Numbered from the stretch's first letter, positions 27,073 through 36,948 are shown. The stretch: 64,000 nucleotides of DNA from Firmicutes bacterium HGW-Firmicutes-11 (GCA_002840285.1 PHAE01000001.1:1-64000); one strand, 5' to 3'. Numbers and translations: made by a program. The notes: a model not told the origin generated them from the sequence alone.

Positions 27073-27101
27073 ATTATACCATATTTTGCTGTTTCAAACA
27101 A
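27073..27101 (-). promoter_or_regulatory. Strong promoter before yqeK
   Basis: TTGTTT (27096-27101) and TATAAT (27073-27078) with 17 bp between, plus a TGG extension of the -10. Start of transcription near 27066, three to four bases before the yqeK ATG. The -35 overlaps the nadD stop codon region. Confidence 0.7.
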
Positions 27102-27708
27102 GAGAACGGTATAATCCTTCCTCTCGTATCCATTCTTCCACTTTACTTGGAACAAGATAACGGATGCTGCGGCCAGTGCGGATCCGTTCCTTGATGTCGC
27201 TGGAAGAGATGTCGATTTTCGGCATTTGGACTTTTGTTACCGACGTTCCATACAGCACGTTGAGTTCTTCTATCATGAGATCTCTGGATTTGTCCTTATA
27301 TCGGGGCCTGGCACCGACGATCAGAGAAAATTCCTTCAATATCTCATCCGCACGATTCCAACGCTTCATGCTTAAAAATGCATCGGTTCCGCAGATGAAA
27401 TGAATCACAGCTTCCCCTTTCCATCGTTCTTTGAATTCCTGCAACGTGGTGATCGTATAGGAGACGTCGGGACCGTTCAGTTCATAATCAGAAGCCGAAA
27501 AAAACGGGTTGTCTTCGATGGCCAATTTCACCAGTTTCATGCGTTCTTGGCCACTTGCCGGCTTCTGATCCACTTTGAACGGTGATGTTTTGGCCGGAAT
27601 AAAGATCACCTGATCCAGACCTGCGCCATCTCTGGCCTGCTCCGCAAGAATCAGATGCCCATTGTGGATTGGGTCGAAGGATCCTCCGATGATACCGATC
27701 TGTTTCAT
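27094..27708 (-). CDS. nadD: Nicotinate-nucleotide adenylyltransferase
   Basis: 204 residues. Nucleotidyltransferase motif IGGSFDPIHNGHLILAEQ at the N-terminus and the C-terminal ISSSDIKERIRTGRSIRYLVP. Makes deamido-NAD from nicotinate mononucleotide and ATP. Order nadD-yqeK-rsfS is the conserved Firmicute arrangement. Confidence 0.97.
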   Translation of the reverse strand: MKQIGIIGGSFDPIHNGHLILAEQARDGAGLDQVIFIPAKTSPFKVDQKPASGQERMKLVKLAIEDNPFFSASDYELNGPDVSYTITTLQEFKERWKGEAVIHFICGTDAFLSMKRWNRADEILKEFSLIVGARPRYKDKSRDLMIEELNVLYGTSVTKVQMPKIDISSSDIKERIRTGRSIRYLVPSKVEEWIREEGLYRSLV

Positions 27709-27718
27709 GGCAGCGCCC

Positions 27719-29488
27719 CTATTCTTTTACCAGTTCGATTCCCAATTCCTTCAATTGATCGTCTCCTGCCGGCGATGGCGCCTCAGAGAGCAGGCAGGCC
27801 GCTGCCTGATTTTTCGGAAAAGCGATCACCTCGCGGATGCTCTTTTCACCACGCAGCAGCATGATCATGCGGTCCAAACCGTACGCCAACCCTCCGTGAG
27901 GAGGTACCCCATAGCGGAAGGCCTCTAAAAGGAATCCAAATTTGTTTGCCGCTTCTTCGTCTGACAGTCCCAGGGCGCGGAACATCGTTTTCTGGAGTTC
28001 TCTGTCGTGGATACGTATACTGCCGCCGCCGATCTCCACACCGTTAAGTACGATATCATACGCTTTGGCTCTCACCTTGCCAGGATCCGTTGCAAGCAGA
28101 GGAATGTCATCCAGATGTGGTGAAGTGAACGGATGATGCATTGCTGTGAATCGTCCTGCTTCTTCGTTGTACTCCAAAAGCGGGAAGTCTACGACCCAAA
28201 GGAGATCGAATCTTTTTTCGTCCAACAAGCCCAACCGGCCTGCAAGTTCTCTGCGGAGGAAGCCCAGACTGTCAAATACAACTTTTTCCGGGCCGGCGAC
28301 GATCAGGATCAAATCGTTGCTGGTCGCATCAAAGACCGATGCCAGGTTTTTTAGTCCTTCCGGATCATAAAACTTGTTAAAGGAGGATGTGATCTCGGCA
28401 TCGCTGACGCGGATCCAAAACAGCCCTTTTGCGCCAAAGGTTTTGATATCATCCTGTAGCTTATCGATGTCTTTGCGGCTGAAACGATCACTGTATCCAT
28501 TGAGGTTGATCCCACGAACAGTTCCTCCGTCTGAAACGGCATCGGCGAACAACGGGAAGGCAGAGTCTGCAACCAGTTCTGAAAGTGATTTCAATTCAAA
28601 TCCAAACCGAGTATCCGGTTTGTCGCTTCCATATCTCTCCATGGCTTCCTCGTAAGGGATCCTTGGGAGCGGAAGATTCACTTCCACGTTCATTATCTCG
28701 CGAAACAGACGCTGCAGATAGCGTTCCTGAACCTCCAGGACATCATCGACATCGACGAATGACATTTCCAGATCGATCTGGGTGAATTCCGGCTGCCGGT
28801 CTGCCCGAAGGTCCTCATCTCTGAAGCACTTGACGATCTGCATGTAGCGATCGGTCCCTCCTGCCATCAAAATCTGCTTGAACATTTGGGGGGATTGGGG
28901 AAGCGCATAAAACGAGCCCTGGTTGACCCTGCTGGGAACCAAGTAGTCTCTTGCTCCCTCAGGGGTCGGTTTGATCAGCATCGGTGTTTCCACTTCAGTA
29001 AAGCCTTCTCCGTCGAAGAAGTCTCTCGTCAGTTTGGCCACCTTGTGGCGAAAGGTAAGGTTCGCCTGCATCTTGTGTTTTCTGAGATCCAGATAACGAT
29101 ATTTCATACGAAGATTTTCTGATACCTCGTCATCGTCCTTGATGTAGATCGGCGGCGTTTCTGCTTCCGAATAAACGACAAGCTCTTCTGCGATCACTTC
29201 CACGTCACCGTTTTTCAGGTCAGGATTGATGGATTCTCTCTCCTTGACACGACCGATCACACCCACGACATATTCACTTCGCAACGCATCGCCCCGTTGA
29301 AATAGTTCTTCTGGAACATCCTGGTTAAATACTATCTGAACGATCCCGCTTTTGTCCCTTAAATCGCAGAATATCAACCCTCCCAGGTTTCTGCTTCTTT
29401 GGATCCAGCCATTCATAGCCACCGTGGAACCGATCAGGGACCGATCCACTTCTCCGCACATATGGGTGCGTTTGATCAGATTTGACAC
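27719..29488 (-). CDS. aspS: Aspartyl-tRNA synthetase
   Basis: 589 residues, bacterial type. N-terminal OB anticodon domain (MNGWIQRSRNLGGLIFCDLRD), class II motif 2 FRDEDLRADRQPEFTQIDLEMSF, the GAD insertion domain, and motif 3 GLAYGLDRMIMLLRG. GTG start with GGAGG eight bases upstream. Ends in TAG. Confidence 0.97.
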   Translation of the reverse strand: MSNLIKRTHMCGEVDRSLIGSTVAMNGWIQRSRNLGGLIFCDLRDKSGIVQIVFNQDVPEELFQRGDALRSEYVVGVIGRVKERESINPDLKNGDVEVIAEELVVYSEAETPPIYIKDDDEVSENLRMKYRYLDLRKHKMQANLTFRHKVAKLTRDFFDGEGFTEVETPMLIKPTPEGARDYLVPSRVNQGSFYALPQSPQMFKQILMAGGTDRYMQIVKCFRDEDLRADRQPEFTQIDLEMSFVDVDDVLEVQERYLQRLFREIMNVEVNLPLPRIPYEEAMERYGSDKPDTRFGFELKSLSELVADSAFPLFADAVSDGGTVRGINLNGYSDRFSRKDIDKLQDDIKTFGAKGLFWIRVSDAEITSSFNKFYDPEGLKNLASVFDATSNDLILIVAGPEKVVFDSLGFLRRELAGRLGLLDEKRFDLLWVVDFPLLEYNEEAGRFTAMHHPFTSPHLDDIPLLATDPGKVRAKAYDIVLNGVEIGGGSIRIHDRELQKTMFRALGLSDEEAANKFGFLLEAFRYGVPPHGGLAYGLDRMIMLLRGEKSIREVIAFPKNQAAACLLSEAPSPAGDDQLKELGIELVKE

Positions 29489-30879
29489 GTTGTTTCCTCC
29501 CGGTCATCAAAAATTCCCGCTTCTTTTCGCAATAGCATTTCGTTGATCCTATCGATGTAGATCTGGTAATTGGAAACGTTGAACACCCGTTCCAAACGTT
29601 TGTCTTTCTGCTTATATACTTTGCTGCCTCCGCCGGCTCCCAGCGCGATCACCGTCTGGTTTTCCTCCATGATGCGCATATTGTACAAGCTTTCGGCTCC
29701 CGGTTTCGCATATCCTATGTTTTCATGATTTCCCGTGGTTTGTTTCTGCCGGTACAGATAATAAGGCCGGTATCCTTTGGAGATCAGGCACTGATATGCA
29801 TCTGCCACCATAGATCCCACCTGTGTTCCCGTCCGATAGGAATACTTATCATCGATTTCTGCCAACTGTGATCCTCGTTTGACGGAAAGCGTATGTACAG
29901 TAATGTTTTCCGGACCCTGTTCCAGCAGTTCGTTCAAGCTGTCGGAAAATTCCTCTTGGGTTTCGTCCAGCAGTCCGGCGATCACATCCGCATTGATCAC
30001 GGAAAAGTCAACTGCTCTCGCCAGACGGAATGCCCCGATCACCTGTTCTGGCGTATGGGCTCTGCCGATTCGCTTCAGCGTTTCTGGATTCATGGATTGT
30101 GGGTTGATGCTGATGCGATCGGCACCACTCCTTCGGATCGCGATCAATTTCTCTTCCGTGATGGTGTCCGGTCTGCCAGCTTCTACCGTATACTCTTTGC
30201 AGTCTTTGAGATCAAAGGAGGAACGAATGACATCCATCAAGTCTGAGAGTTCTTCAGACGTCAACGAGGTTGGCGTTCCTCCGCCGATGTAGACCGATTC
30301 CGGTCTCCAGCCCTTCTCTCTCATTTTTTCTCCGGTGAAGCGTATTTCCTTTTTTAAAGCTTCTATGTACGCCCCTACTGCTGCTCCCTGTATGGAATAC
30401 GAAGGAAAAGAGCAGTAAAGACAACGGGTCGGACAGAACGGAATGCCGATATAGAGTCCGACAAGCGAGGGGCCCGTTTCCGGCATTGCAATTTTTTGTG
30501 TCTGCAATGTGGAAATAATAAGATTCGCCTTTGCCTCACTCACATAGTATTCGTTTTGCAATCTCTCTTTGACTGCTTCCAGAGACCCTGCAGCAGCCAG
30601 CATGTCGCCTGCCAGTTTGACTGGTCGAACCCCTGTCAGTATGCCCCAATCCGGGCTTTGGCCGGTCAACGCGGAAAGCTGTTGGAAGAGGTAGCTCTTA
30701 GCCTCATTTTTGTCCGTTATGTCGTCGGGGATCCGTATCATCTTTTCAGGCAGCGGTTTCGTCCCTTCCGTCAAAGGGTCCACATCCAGGATACGGAATT
30801 CCGATGAAGGAAGAAACATTCGCGCCATTTCCTGCAAATTGTAGGTCCCCGGCGCTCGATTGAAATACAACTCATACAA
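29476..30879 (-). CDS. hemZ: Coproporphyrinogen dehydrogenase-like radical SAM protein HemZ
   Basis: About 467 residues. Radical SAM motif GIPFCPTRCLYCSFPSY, then YIGGGTPTSL and EAGRPDTITEEKL, and a HemN-type C-terminus. The TTG at 30879 is chosen: AAGGAG stands 10 bases upstream, it overlaps the stop of the preceding lactamase-fold gene, and the protein then begins where Bacillus HemZ begins. The track ATG at 30924 would add 15 residues read from the upstream gene. HemZ is linked to oxygen-independent coproporphyrinogen oxidation, though many relatives are unproven. Confidence 0.88.
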   Translation of the reverse strand: MYELYFNRAPGTYNLQEMARMFLPSSEFRILDVDPLTEGTKPLPEKMIRIPDDITDKNEAKSYLFQQLSALTGQSPDWGILTGVRPVKLAGDMLAAAGSLEAVKERLQNEYYVSEAKANLIISTLQTQKIAMPETGPSLVGLYIGIPFCPTRCLYCSFPSYSIQGAAVGAYIEALKKEIRFTGEKMREKGWRPESVYIGGGTPTSLTSEELSDLMDVIRSSFDLKDCKEYTVEAGRPDTITEEKLIAIRRSGADRISINPQSMNPETLKRIGRAHTPEQVIGAFRLARAVDFSVINADVIAGLLDETQEEFSDSLNELLEQGPENITVHTLSVKRGSQLAEIDDKYSYRTGTQVGSMVADAYQCLISKGYRPYYLYRQKQTTGNHENIGYAKPGAESLYNMRIMEENQTVIALGAGGGSKVYKQKDKRLERVFNVSNYQIYIDRINEMLLRKEAGIFDDREETTCQI

Positions 30880-31492
30880 ATGGATTGTGCTCCTTTTCGT
30901 GACCGATCGTTGTAAATCCTTCATGTCCCGGATAGACTACCGTTTCTGCCGGCAGCACAAAAAGCTTGTCTTTGATCGCGGAACGGATCGCAGGATAGGA
31001 GGAATAAGGAAAATCAGTCCGTCCGATGGAGTTCTGGAACAGCGTATCCCCGCTGAACAACGTTCCATCAAGATAAATGCACATCCCGCCCTTGGTATGC
31101 CCGGGTGTGTGGATGAAAAGAAGCTCAAGGTCGCCGATTTTCATGGTATCCATGTCGCTGACCGTAATATCGGGCTCTACGGATACTGGTTTGCCGCAGT
31201 ACATCGCTGACTGGTTTTTCTTTGCATCCGACAGCATGTCGCATTCTGCTTCATGAGCGACGACCAGGATCTCCGGGAACGTTCTTTGGTAGAAGTCCAG
31301 TCCGCACAAGTGGTCCGGATGACCATGCGTCAGGATCAAATGAGTGACGTTCACGCCCTTCTCTTTGACCGCCTGCACAAGTTTTCCAGACTCACCGCCG
31401 GGATCTACGATGAAGCCGGTCTTCGTGTTTTCGTCTATAACAAGATAGCAATTCACGCCCAATGGGCCGGTGATAAAATGTTGTATCAGCAT
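30872..31492 (-). CDS. Metallo-beta-lactamase fold hydrolase, glyoxalase II-like
   Basis: 206 residues. Metal motif LTHGHPDHLCG, then HTPGHTKGGMCIYL, FSGDTLFQNSIGRTDFPYSSY and VYPGHEGFTTIGHEKEHNPFV, the YqgX/glyoxalase II-like pattern. Probably a thioesterase acting on thiol-ester conjugates; substrate unknown. Its stop codon overlaps the TTG of hemZ. Confidence 0.9.
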   Translation of the reverse strand: MLIQHFITGPLGVNCYLVIDENTKTGFIVDPGGESGKLVQAVKEKGVNVTHLILTHGHPDHLCGLDFYQRTFPEILVVAHEAECDMLSDAKKNQSAMYCGKPVSVEPDITVSDMDTMKIGDLELLFIHTPGHTKGGMCIYLDGTLFSGDTLFQNSIGRTDFPYSSYPAIRSAIKDKLFVLPAETVVYPGHEGFTTIGHEKEHNPFV

Positions 31493-31493
31493 A

Positions 31494-31943
31494 TCAGAAC
31501 TCCTTTTTACTGTCGATCATGATCGTAACGGGACCGTCATTCGCGATGTTGACCAGCATTTCTGCCCGAAAGACACCTTCCGCAACGCGGATCCCCTTGC
31601 TTTTGCATTCACTGATAAATTCCTGGTAGAGTACGTCTGCCTGTTCCGGTCGTGCTGCCCGGATAAAACTGGGACGCTTTCCTTTTCTGCAATCACCGAA
31701 CAATGTGAACTGAGAGATCGCAAGTATCTCTCCACCGACGTCCAGCACTGACCGGTTCATCTTTCCTTCTTCGTCTTCAAAGATGCGCAACCCTGTGATT
31801 TTTTCCGCCATATAGGACGCATCAGCGCTGTTGTCGGCCTCTTCTACACCAAGCAGCACGGTAAGTCCCAAACCAATGGATCCGGTGATCGTACCGTCGA
31901 CTGCGACGTTGGATGATTTGACTCTCTGAACGACGGCTCTCAT
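31494..31943 (-). CDS. dtd: D-aminoacyl-tRNA deacylase
   Basis: 149 residues. Catalytic SQFTLFGDCRKGKRPSF and the chirality-checking GPVTIMIDS motif (usual Gly-cisPro) are present. It clears D-amino acids and glycine from mischarged tRNA. It stands behind the Rel gene, the common Firmicute order rel-dtd. Confidence 0.97.
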   Translation of the reverse strand: MRAVVQRVKSSNVAVDGTITGSIGLGLTVLLGVEEADNSADASYMAEKITGLRIFEDEEGKMNRSVLDVGGEILAISQFTLFGDCRKGKRPSFIRAARPEQADVLYQEFISECKSKGIRVAEGVFRAEMLVNIANDGPVTIMIDSKKEF

Positions 31944-31968
31944 AAATCAGCTGCTCCTTGTTTAAATA

Positions 31969-34152
31969 CTATAGGCTGGACCGGTACACATCTGCGACGC
32001 CCTGGACGCTTCTGAGCTGTCGCAGCACCTTCTCCAGCTGGCCGGTATTGGTGAGAGACAAGGTCATCGTGATGGTGGCAATGTTTTCTTTGCTGCTTTT
32101 GGCATTTACGCCGGCGATGTGGACATCCATGTCTTCACAGACTCTGGAAATGTCTGAGAACAGACCTTTTCGATCTTCTGCCAGGATCTGGATGTCTGCA
32201 TTGTAAGCGATGTTTTTCTTCGCTTGATTCCATTCCACCGGGATCAGTCTCGGCTTTTCCGATTCCGGCAGGGAAATGATGTTGAAGCAGTCGACCCGGT
32301 GGACTGAAATGCCTCGTCCTTTGGTTATAAATCCGATGATCTCGTCTCCGGGAACCGGGTTGCAGCATTTGGAAAATCGAACCAGGAGGTCATCCATCCC
32401 CTCCACAGTGATACCGTTAGTAGGAGTTTCATGAACACGTTTCCGCTCTTCGATCGCTTTGATCTCTTTTTCCTTGCCTTTCAGCTCAAGCTGTTTGTCT
32501 TCGTGATAGAACCCAAGCAACAGAGTGGAGACTTTGGACAGCATGACACCGCCATAGCTGATCTGGCTGTAAAGATCATCGGAAGAAGAGATGTTCAGAT
32601 TCTTTGCAACTTTGTTGATCCACTGGGTCCGGATGATCAGTTGCGGATCGTACCCCTTTCTGCGGATGTACTTTTCCAGCATCTCCTTGCCCTTGCTGAT
32701 ATCTTCGCCCTTGTTCTCTTTTTTCAGGTATTGCCTAATTTTATTTCGCGCCGCATTGCTCTTGACGATCTTGAGCCAGTCGATGCTCGGACCTTTGCTG
32801 TTGGAAGACGTGACGATATCGACGATTTCTCCGTTGCGCAGCGTGTAGTCGATTGGTACCATTTTCCCATTGACCTTGGCTCCGACACATTTGGCGCCGA
32901 TGGCAGAGTGGATCTTGAATGCGAAATCCAATGGAGTGGAACCGGCTGGTAGTTCGATCACATCGCCTTTTGGAGTAAAAACGAACACCTGGTTGGAAAA
33001 CAAATCGACTTTCAACGTCTCCATAAATTCTCTGGAATCGTTGAGATCCGTCTGCCATTCCAGCGTTTGTCTGAGCCATGCCAGTTTGACTTCTTCCCGG
33101 TCTTCTTCCACCCCTTCTTTGTACTTCCAGTGGGCGGCGATACCATATTCGGCGATCTTGTGCATCTCCGCGGTTCGTATCTGGATCTCAAAGGGGTCGC
33201 CGTTGTCGTCAATGACGGTGGTATGAAGGGACTGGTATCGATTGGGCTTCGGCATGGCAATGTAGTCTTTGAACCGTCCCGGGATCGGCTTCCAACGGGT
33301 GTGAACGATACCGAGGACTGCGTAGCAATCCTTTACCGATTCCACGATCACACGAACTGCGGTCAAGTCAAAAATTTCATCCAGTTGCTTGCCCTGGTAT
33401 TTCATTTTTCGGTAGATGCTATAGAAATGCTTGTTTCTGCCTTTGATCTCGTAGGCAATGTTCAGATTGTCCAAGCTCTCTTTGATGACGTCGATCACTT
33501 TATTGATGTGATCGATCCGCAATTCCTTTTTCATGCTGACCTGTTTCACAAGGTCATAATAAACATCCGGATCCAGTTCCTTGAGGGCAATGTCTTCCAG
33601 CTCGAACTTCATCGCATAGATGCCCAGTCGACTGGCAAGCGGAGCGTAGATTTCCAGAGTCTCTTTGCACTTCTCTTTGATCTGGCTTTCGTTCATGTAG
33701 TTTATGGTTCTCAGGTTGTGAAGACGGTCCGCCAGCTTTATGATCAGGACACGAATATCCTTGGACATCGCCAAAAACATCTTTCGCAGATTTTCTGCCT
33801 GTCGCTCTTCCTTGCTCTCATAGACGAGAGATCCCAGTTTGGTGACCCCATCTACCAAAACGGCGATTTCGTCGCCAAAATCCTTTTTCAGATCCTCCTG
33901 GGAATAGGGAGTATCTTCCACTGCGTCGTGGAGAAGCCCGGCGATGATCGTGTTCTCATCCATACCCAAGTCTGCCAGGATCTGAGCGACAGCCATGGGA
34001 TGGGTAAGATAATCCTCACCGGATTTTCGCATTTGTCCCTCGTGGATCTCTTCTGCTTTCCGATACGCCCGCTCGATTCGTTCGATGTCGTAATTCGAAT
34101 TTTTTTGCAGAAGCTCTTCGAGGAAGATCTCCATACGTTCCGTGTTTTCCAT
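31969..34152 (-). CDS. Bifunctional (p)ppGpp synthetase/hydrolase Rel
   Basis: 727 residues. Hydrolase domain with LLHDAVEDTPYSQEDL; synthetase domain with GRNKHFYSIYRKMKYQGKQLDEIFDLTAVR and YIAMPKPNRYQSLHTTV; TGS domain VFTPKGDVIELPAGSTPLDFAFKIHSAIG; zinc-finger-like segment RFSKCCNPVPGDEIIGFITKGRGISVHRVDC; ACT domain at the end. Both active sites look intact. Ends in TAG. Confidence 0.97.
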   Translation of the reverse strand: MENTERMEIFLEELLQKNSNYDIERIERAYRKAEEIHEGQMRKSGEDYLTHPMAVAQILADLGMDENTIIAGLLHDAVEDTPYSQEDLKKDFGDEIAVLVDGVTKLGSLVYESKEERQAENLRKMFLAMSKDIRVLIIKLADRLHNLRTINYMNESQIKEKCKETLEIYAPLASRLGIYAMKFELEDIALKELDPDVYYDLVKQVSMKKELRIDHINKVIDVIKESLDNLNIAYEIKGRNKHFYSIYRKMKYQGKQLDEIFDLTAVRVIVESVKDCYAVLGIVHTRWKPIPGRFKDYIAMPKPNRYQSLHTTVIDDNGDPFEIQIRTAEMHKIAEYGIAAHWKYKEGVEEDREEVKLAWLRQTLEWQTDLNDSREFMETLKVDLFSNQVFVFTPKGDVIELPAGSTPLDFAFKIHSAIGAKCVGAKVNGKMVPIDYTLRNGEIVDIVTSSNSKGPSIDWLKIVKSNAARNKIRQYLKKENKGEDISKGKEMLEKYIRRKGYDPQLIIRTQWINKVAKNLNISSSDDLYSQISYGGVMLSKVSTLLLGFYHEDKQLELKGKEKEIKAIEERKRVHETPTNGITVEGMDDLLVRFSKCCNPVPGDEIIGFITKGRGISVHRVDCFNIISLPESEKPRLIPVEWNQAKKNIAYNADIQILAEDRKGLFSDISRVCEDMDVHIAGVNAKSSKENIATITMTLSLTNTGQLEKVLRQLRSVQGVADVYRSSL

Positions 34153-34161
34153 AGATGGACC

Positions 34162-36312
34162 CTATTTCCCCTGATAGCGCGGACGGTTGACCAGCCGTTC
34201 CAGCTGGTAATAGACGGGACTTGCGATCGTGATGGAAGATACTGCTCCTGCGAGGATACCGATCATCAAAGGAAGTACAAACTCCCGTATCGATCCACCG
34301 CCAAGCATCAAAAGAGGAACGATAGCGACGACGGTAGTGATCGAAGTCATTAGGGAGCGAACGATAGTTTGATTGATGCTTTTATCGATCAGATCCTCGA
34401 TCCGGTTTTTCTTGAATATCCTCCGATTTTCCCGGATACGATCGAATACCACGATCGTGTCGTTGATCGAGTATCCGACAACGATCAAAACTGCCGCAAT
34501 AAACGGGTTGTTGATCGGTATCTGGAACAGACCATAAAAGGCGACCATGATCAAGACATCATGGATTAGGGCTGCCACAGCTGCCAACCCGAACTTCCAT
34601 TCAAACCGTATGATGATATAAACCAACATGCAGGCGGCGGCGATCAGGATCGCCCGTATCGCGTTGGTCTTCAACAGCGTTCCAACCGAAGGACTGAACT
34701 GTTCCACCGCCAGGACATTGCTTTCATCGATCGAAAAAGCAGTGTAGATATCTGCAAGGACGCTTTGCCGCTGGCTCGTATCCAATGCCTGGGTGGTTCG
34801 GATGATCACTTCTTCGTTTCCATCTCCCGCATGAACGATCGATGCGTCAAGATCATGTGAGCGAAGCACGTCTTGCACTTCATCCAATGTAACGACTTGT
34901 TCCATGTCGATCTGGATCATCGTTCCACCGGTGAAATCGATGCCCCAATTGAAGCCACGGATCACGCCGGAGCTAACACCAATAATAATGACGACAGCTG
35001 CTATGATATAGAAGTACTTACGATGCTTCAGATAAGAAAGCTCTCGCTTCATCTCCATGCGTTTGTTCGTCACCCCGAACATGCCCGGTTTTGCCAGGGA
35101 TTTGGTCTCCACCGCTGTCTTCAAAAGGAATTGTGTAACCAAAACAGCAGTCAAAACACTGACGATGATACCGATCATCAATGTCATCGCAAACCCACGG
35201 ACCGGACCTGTTCCAAATTGATACAGAACCACACCGGCGATCATGGTCGTCAACTGGGAGTCGATAATGGTGCCCATCGCTCTTCGAAAGCCCGTATCAA
35301 CGGCAACACGTAGGGTTTTGCCTTCTGCATATTCTTCTTTGATCCTTGCGAATATGATCACGTTGGAGTCGACTGCCATTCCAACGGACAAGATCAATCC
35401 AGCGATTCCCGGCAGGTTTAAAACGGCAGATAATATAGCGAGCACCCAAAATACGACCAAGATGTAAAGTGCAAGTCCGATATTGGCGACCAATCCCATG
35501 ATCCGATACATCAAAAGCATCAGAATCAAAATCAGACCAACCCCGATCACTCCGGCAACCAAACTATTTTGTAGCGAATCAATGCCCAAACTTGGTCCGA
35601 CCAGAGATGTCTGGACTTCTAAAAGTCCTACAGGAAGTGCGCCAGCCCGAATCAGCAAAGCAAGCTCCGTCATTTCATCGTCGGTAAAAGATCCGGTGAT
35701 CTGGGCTCTCCCTCCGGAAATCACGGAACTGACTTGTGGAAACGATATGACATTTTCGTCTAGAATGATATAGATGACTCGATCCACTTCGCCGGTTTCC
35801 GCATTTATGACCTCGCCGTTGAATGCTTTCCTCGTGGCCTCTTCAAAAGCTGCTGCGCCGGACGCGTCAAACTCCAGATTTACGGCATTGAATCCTTGTT
35901 CATCCTTACCGATCCCTGCGTTTTTAACTTGGCTACCGTCCACAACGACGGATCCGTCCCCAAGAACGAACTGCAACTGTGCTGTTTTTCCGATGGTTTC
36001 GATCGCTGCTTCGGCATCTTCCGCACCGGGAAGCTCGACTCGAATCTTCTTTTCTCCTTCAATGGTCACGATCGGTTCAGACAAGCCCATCTGGTTGACA
36101 CGACCCTCGATCACAAGCTGAGTCTGTTCCATGAGATCAGCCAACTCCGTTCCGGTCGCTTCCGTTTGCGCTTCCATCACAACATAAACACCGCCCTTCA
36201 AATCGAGACCAAGTTTGATCTCATCTTTGAACGACGGACCGATACCGGAAAGACTGACCGCCCAGCCAACTCCAATCAGCAAAATCAATACAGCGGCAAG
36301 CGCTTTCTTCAT
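34162..36312 (-). CDS. secDF: Fused protein-export membrane protein SecDF
   Basis: 716 residues. The SecD half runs from GLDLKGGVYVVMEAQ through the first periplasmic domain to the six-helix block with LPGIAGLILSVGMAVDSNVIIFARIKEE; the SecF half starts near residue 420 (KHRKYFYIIAAVVIIIGV, FNWGIDFTGGTMIQI) and ends with VVGYSINDTIVVFDRIREN. The fusion is complete with 12 predicted helices. It uses the proton gradient to help Sec export. A promoter precedes it. Ends in TAG. Confidence 0.97.
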   Translation of the reverse strand: MKKALAAVLILLIGVGWAVSLSGIGPSFKDEIKLGLDLKGGVYVVMEAQTEATGTELADLMEQTQLVIEGRVNQMGLSEPIVTIEGEKKIRVELPGAEDAEAAIETIGKTAQLQFVLGDGSVVVDGSQVKNAGIGKDEQGFNAVNLEFDASGAAAFEEATRKAFNGEVINAETGEVDRVIYIILDENVISFPQVSSVISGGRAQITGSFTDDEMTELALLIRAGALPVGLLEVQTSLVGPSLGIDSLQNSLVAGVIGVGLILILMLLMYRIMGLVANIGLALYILVVFWVLAILSAVLNLPGIAGLILSVGMAVDSNVIIFARIKEEYAEGKTLRVAVDTGFRRAMGTIIDSQLTTMIAGVVLYQFGTGPVRGFAMTLMIGIIVSVLTAVLVTQFLLKTAVETKSLAKPGMFGVTNKRMEMKRELSYLKHRKYFYIIAAVVIIIGVSSGVIRGFNWGIDFTGGTMIQIDMEQVVTLDEVQDVLRSHDLDASIVHAGDGNEEVIIRTTQALDTSQRQSVLADIYTAFSIDESNVLAVEQFSPSVGTLLKTNAIRAILIAAACMLVYIIIRFEWKFGLAAVAALIHDVLIMVAFYGLFQIPINNPFIAAVLIVVGYSINDTIVVFDRIRENRRIFKKNRIEDLIDKSINQTIVRSLMTSITTVVAIVPLLMLGGGSIREFVLPLMIGILAGAVSSITIASPVYYQLERLVNRPRYQGK

Positions 36313-36348
36313 TTAATGTACCTTCTCTCGTTAAAATACTTACAAAAT

Positions 36349-36377
36349 ATTGTACTACTTTTTCGGTTCCCCGACAA
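36349..36377 (-). promoter_or_regulatory. Promoter of secDF
   Basis: TTGTCG (36372-36377) and TACAAT (36349-36354), 17 bp apart on the minus strand, between the yajC terminator and secDF. Confidence 0.6.
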
Positions 36378-36400
36378 GCAGATATGCAATTATCCGAGTA

Positions 36401-36435
36401 TGTAAAATCCCCTGTGCCAAGCTGGTACAGGGGAT
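36401..36435 (-). terminator. Terminator after yajC
   Basis: ATCCCCTGTACC-AGCTT-GGCACAGGGGAT with one G-U pair, followed by TTTTACA, 15 bases after the yajC stop. It separates yajC from secDF transcription. Confidence 0.75.
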
Positions 36436-36449
36436 CGTATACATACGTT

Positions 36450-36920
36450 TTATTCCTTTGCTTCTTCTTCGATCCCTTCGACGGTTTCTTCGACAGGTTC
36501 GATGACCGACTCTTCGACCGATTCTACAGGTGCTCCCGCATCTTCGGCCTTCGCCTTATCAAGTCTTTTAGGCTTCGACTTTTTCTGGGCCTCTTCGGTC
36601 TCTTCCTTGGCTGGCTCGGCATCCTTCTTTGTTTTCGGAGTTCTTGCCGCCATGGGCTCGTCTGTGATGACCTTTGATACCGCCCATCTCGTGATTTCCA
36701 GTTTGGTCTTGTCGGACCCAACCTGAATCACCAGCTGTTCGTCACGCAGACGTACAACCGTTCCATAGATCCCGCCGATCGTGATGATCTGATCGCCGAC
36801 CTTTATACTGCTTCTCATGGCATTGACCTGCTTTTCCCTCTTCTTCTGGGGGCGAATCAGCAGGAAATACATGATGAAAATCAGTAGTAGCAAGGGCATA
36901 AAAGTGTAGAGTGTTTCCAT
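36450..36920 (-). CDS. yajC: Sec translocase accessory protein YajC with long acidic tail
   Basis: About 156 residues. N-terminal helix FMPLLLLIFIMYFLLIRPQKKREKQ, then SIKVGDQIITIGGIYGTVVRL, the YajC core. Residues 75-156 form a Lys/Glu-rich then strongly acidic tail ending EEEAKE, longer than the usual 90-110 residue YajC; this is low complexity and may vary between strains. AGGAGG precedes ATG 36920. The track ORF starting at 37193 reads through the two tRNA genes and is wrong upstream of this ATG. Confidence 0.93.
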   Translation of the reverse strand: METLYTFMPLLLLIFIMYFLLIRPQKKREKQVNAMRSSIKVGDQIITIGGIYGTVVRLRDEQLVIQVGSDKTKLEITRWAVSKVITDEPMAARTPKTKKDAEPAKEETEEAQKKSKPKRLDKAKAEDAGAPVESVEESVIEPVEETVEGIEEEAKE

Positions 36921-36948
36921 AAGTATCCTCCTCTCGGTTTCAACAAGC

